A stretch of 64,000 nt of DNA from NCBI RefSeq assembly GCF_019968605.1, contig NZ_CP082966.1:3771501-3835500 (forward strand). Direction: 5' to 3'. Origin of the DNA: Polaribacter litorisediminis (GTDB lineage: Bacteria; Bacteroidota; Bacteroidia; Flavobacteriales; Flavobacteriaceae). Both the position numbers and the translations under genes were made by a program. The number at the start of each line of letters is the position of its first letter. Positions within the stretch are counted from its first letter, which is position 1. Positions 62,238-64,000 of the stretch are shown piece after piece. Under the pieces are notes generated by a model. It saw only the letters and a program-made list of their open reading frames with translations, ran no database searches and was not told where the DNA came from.

Positions 62238-63358
62238 TAACTATGGGTCTTTCTAAATTGAGTTGGTGTTAATCCTGTATGTTTTTTAAAAGCACTATTA
62301 AAAGAAGATTTAGAATTAAAACCTACTTCATACAAAATCTCTAAAATAGTAAATTTCTTTTTAGCTGGTTTTTTTAAAATCTCCTGAGCTTCTTTAATCC
62401 TATATTCGTTTACAAAGTCAAAGAAATGTTGGTTTAAATGTTGATTAATTAAAACTGATAAATCTCTAGAATTTATTTTAAGTTCTTCAGCTAAATTTCT
62501 AATCGTTAAAGATGGATTTAAGTATGGTTTTTTAGAGACCATAAACTCTTTTAAATAAGATATTTTCGACTGGATTTCTTGTTCTTTTTCAGAGTTTTTA
62601 AGTTCTTTAGAGGTTTTTAAAGCAACATCTACCCCTTTAAAAAGCTTAGGAGAATTTACGGCCTTTAAAAATAACCAGCAAATAAAAAAGACTCCAAAAA
62701 ACAATACAATAGTTCTTAAACTATTAGTGTTTTCTATAGATAAATGAACACGAGCATAATTTTTAACTTGTGTTAAAACTTGACCAATTAATAATAAAAA
62801 AGCCAATTGCTTCAACCAATTGTAATTTTTAAAAGCTCTTTTATCTGTAAAATTTTCCAACAATAATTTTCGATACCTATGAATGTAATAAAACTCCGCA
62901 ATTAAGTATGCTAAAGATAAAATATCTCCAAAATAGTTTAAGAATTGTATTTCAATAGTTGCATCATAATTTTTTATAAAGGCCATTTTAGCTTCAACAT
63001 CAACTAAAAAAAAGTTGGGAAGTAAGATAATAATTGTAATTATCCAAGGTAATACATGTATTAAATGAATCCATTTTAACTTGAAATTGGAGTAAATAAG
63101 AGACAGGATATAAAGAAAAAGCAACGGATTTTTAAATGCAGAAATACTGTTTCTTAGCATATCTAAATTAAGAGATACTGTTGTAATATGACTGTAAAAA
63201 AAAGCGCTAATATCTATTGCTGTAATAATCAAAAAGGCAGCAAGTAATTGATTGCTTAATTTTTTTCTAGTTTTTACAAATAATAAAAACACAGAAAAAA
63301 GCAAAAATAGAATAACAATAAGTACAGCTAAGAAAGGAATTATGGACTCGTAATTCAT
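62237..63358 (-). CDS. 7TM-AraC family transcriptional regulator, paralogue 3
   Basis: 373 residues, first gene of the set. Its N-terminal membrane domain differs most from the others (MNYESIIPFLAVLIVILFLL). The AraC domain keeps IRNLAEELKINSRDLSVLIN and the FNSAFKKHTGLTPTQFRK end. Overlaps the next gene by one base. Confidence 0.9.
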   Translation of the reverse strand: MNYESIIPFLAVLIVILFLLFSVFLLFVKTRKKLSNQLLAAFLIITAIDISAFFYSHITTVSLNLDMLRNSISAFKNPLLFLYILSLIYSNFKLKWIHLIHVLPWIITIIILLPNFFLVDVEAKMAFIKNYDATIEIQFLNYFGDILSLAYLIAEFYYIHRYRKLLLENFTDKRAFKNYNWLKQLAFLLLIGQVLTQVKNYARVHLSIENTNSLRTIVLFFGVFFICWLFLKAVNSPKLFKGVDVALKTSKELKNSEKEQEIQSKISYLKEFMVSKKPYLNPSLTIRNLAEELKINSRDLSVLINQHLNQHFFDFVNEYRIKEAQEILKKPAKKKFTILEILYEVGFNSKSSFNSAFKKHTGLTPTQFRKTHS

Positions 63359-63437
63359 AAGTTCTAAAATACTTAAAATATTGATTTTTCAAGTTGTTGA
63401 ATAGTGTAATATACTACTTGTTTGATGGTAATTTCAC

Positions 63438-63554
63438 TTAACTATCACGTTTTAAATAGAATTTATATTCCTCTCCTAGTTCCTTTGGTTTACTTCCAGA
63501 TTTTAATAGTTCTACTGGCATAACCTTAAACTCGTTATCATGTTTTTTTGCCAT
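63438..63554 (-). pseudogene. IS3-family orfA remnant
   Basis: 38 codons: MAKKHDNEFKVMPVELLKSG then SKPKELGEEYKFYLKRDS. This is the N-terminus of an IS3-family OrfA (HTH region MAKKHDxEFKVMIVELLxSG) that has lost everything after the first helices. No terminal repeats or orfB seen. Confidence 0.75.
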
Positions 63555-63638
63555 AATCTAATGTATAAATATTTAGGGACTCTAAAAAATCGTCACAGCA
63601 AAGGTAGACACTCCATACTAATTATTAAAGATACTAAA

Positions 63639-64000
63639 TTATAAACAAGCTTTTATTAACACTTTGAATGCGTGTATGAGTTCATCAGTATTTTCAATAT
63701 GACTTATATGTCCATTAGATAAAACTACTATTTCTGAATTTTTTGTTATAGCTTCTTCAAAAGATGTATTATAATCTAAAACCAGATCGTTTTTGCTAAT
63801 AATTAATAACTTTTTAAAACCATTCTCTGCTAAAATATGATTTCTATTTGGTCGAATTCAGATATTTGTTTCCTAGTGTATTTATATTCATCTTGAAATA
63901 GCATTCCAGAAATACCAAAGTAATCTCTTAGATTTATTAATACCAAGGGGTTATTTAATATATTTTGTCTGTCTATATTTGAAGAAGTTAAATCTTTTAT
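63639..64000 (-). pseudogene. alpha/beta hydrolase, frameshifted and cut by the window edge
   Basis: Reading from the right edge: DLTSSNIDRQNILNNPLVLI, FGISGMLFQDEYKYTRKQIS, a frameshift near EFDQIEI, then NHILAENGFKKLLIISKNDL, VLDYNTSFEEAITKN and LSNGHISHIENTDEL-, stop. The NDLVLD Asp and NGHISHIEN His fit the acid and base of the hydrolase triad. One base is missing or extra between the two frames, so it is probably inactive unless the shift is a sequencing error. Confidence 0.7.

Noticed and set aside
1..64000. tRNA, rRNA or origin of replication
   Set aside because: I looked for cloverleaf and rRNA core sequences and for DnaA-box clusters and saw none.

Overview
The window is chromosomal DNA of a member of the Flavobacteriaceae, probably a marine relative of Polaribacter or Tenacibaculum (the genus is my inference). 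The support is low G+C, Bacteroidetes-type promoters (TAnnTTTG -7 boxes), SusC-like TonB-dependent receptors, 7TM-AraC regulators, a suf operon with four-helix-bundle genes, and flavobacterial-type small proteins.

Positions 1-21228 hold a dense integron-like gene-cassette array. About 25 cassettes (the leftmost cut by the window edge) are separated by 24 copies of a 122-183 bp imperfect palindrome, called attC-like here. Each cassette starts with GTT plus a private 7-10 nt word and ends with the reverse complement of that word plus AAC. This is the rule of integron cassettes, whose R' and R'' sites re-form one attC on excision. Duplicated cassettes (4604-5281 = 6508-7185; 3915-4606 = 12862-13553; 1-366 = 17899-18264; tandem 18262-18767 = 18768-19273) fix the boundaries at the AAC/GTT triplets and show that the palindrome travels with the gene upstream of it. 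Nearly all cassette genes are on the minus strand, and most encode small membrane, secreted or lipoproteins of unknown function. Two homologous cassettes carry four tightly packed, overlapping genes each; three cassettes have no gene. One attC is split by a 1690 bp IS1182-family element. The array ends at an attI-like segment (21122-21228) and a tyrosine recombinase (21229-22353) that lacks room for the IntI-specific insertion. This pairing of a Xer-like recombinase with an integron-type array is the most unusual feature of the window.

Upstream of the recombinase (22392-23120), three gene remnants (an unknown C-terminus, an AAA ATPase fragment, a second tyrosine recombinase) are separated by two 160 bp MITE-like elements. 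From 23290 to 41688 the chromosome is ordinary: mgtE-rsmA, a DUF4286 gene, a large TPR lipoprotein-type protein, serS, ribF, a penicillin acylase, a TonB receptor with a GDSL lipoprotein, sufS and a beta-lactamase-like protein.

A plus-strand restriction-modification island (42016-44340: autoregulated HTH protein, C5 methyltransferase lacking motif X, small ORF, NgoPII-type endonuclease) lies between sufS and sufD. It is followed at 44465-44575 by a decayed attC-like site, a sign that cassette recombination has reached beyond the main array. The suf genes continue (sufD, sufC, sufB, an A-type carrier) with two broken four-helix-bundle genes between them. They are followed by a MauG-type peroxidase/MbnP/beta-propeller lipoprotein operon and thiL, whose 3' tail is copied twice downstream around a ParE-type toxin-antitoxin pair. 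The right end has an outer-membrane beta-barrel receptor, three tandem 7TM-AraC regulators, an IS3 orfA remnant and a frameshifted alpha/beta hydrolase that runs off the window.
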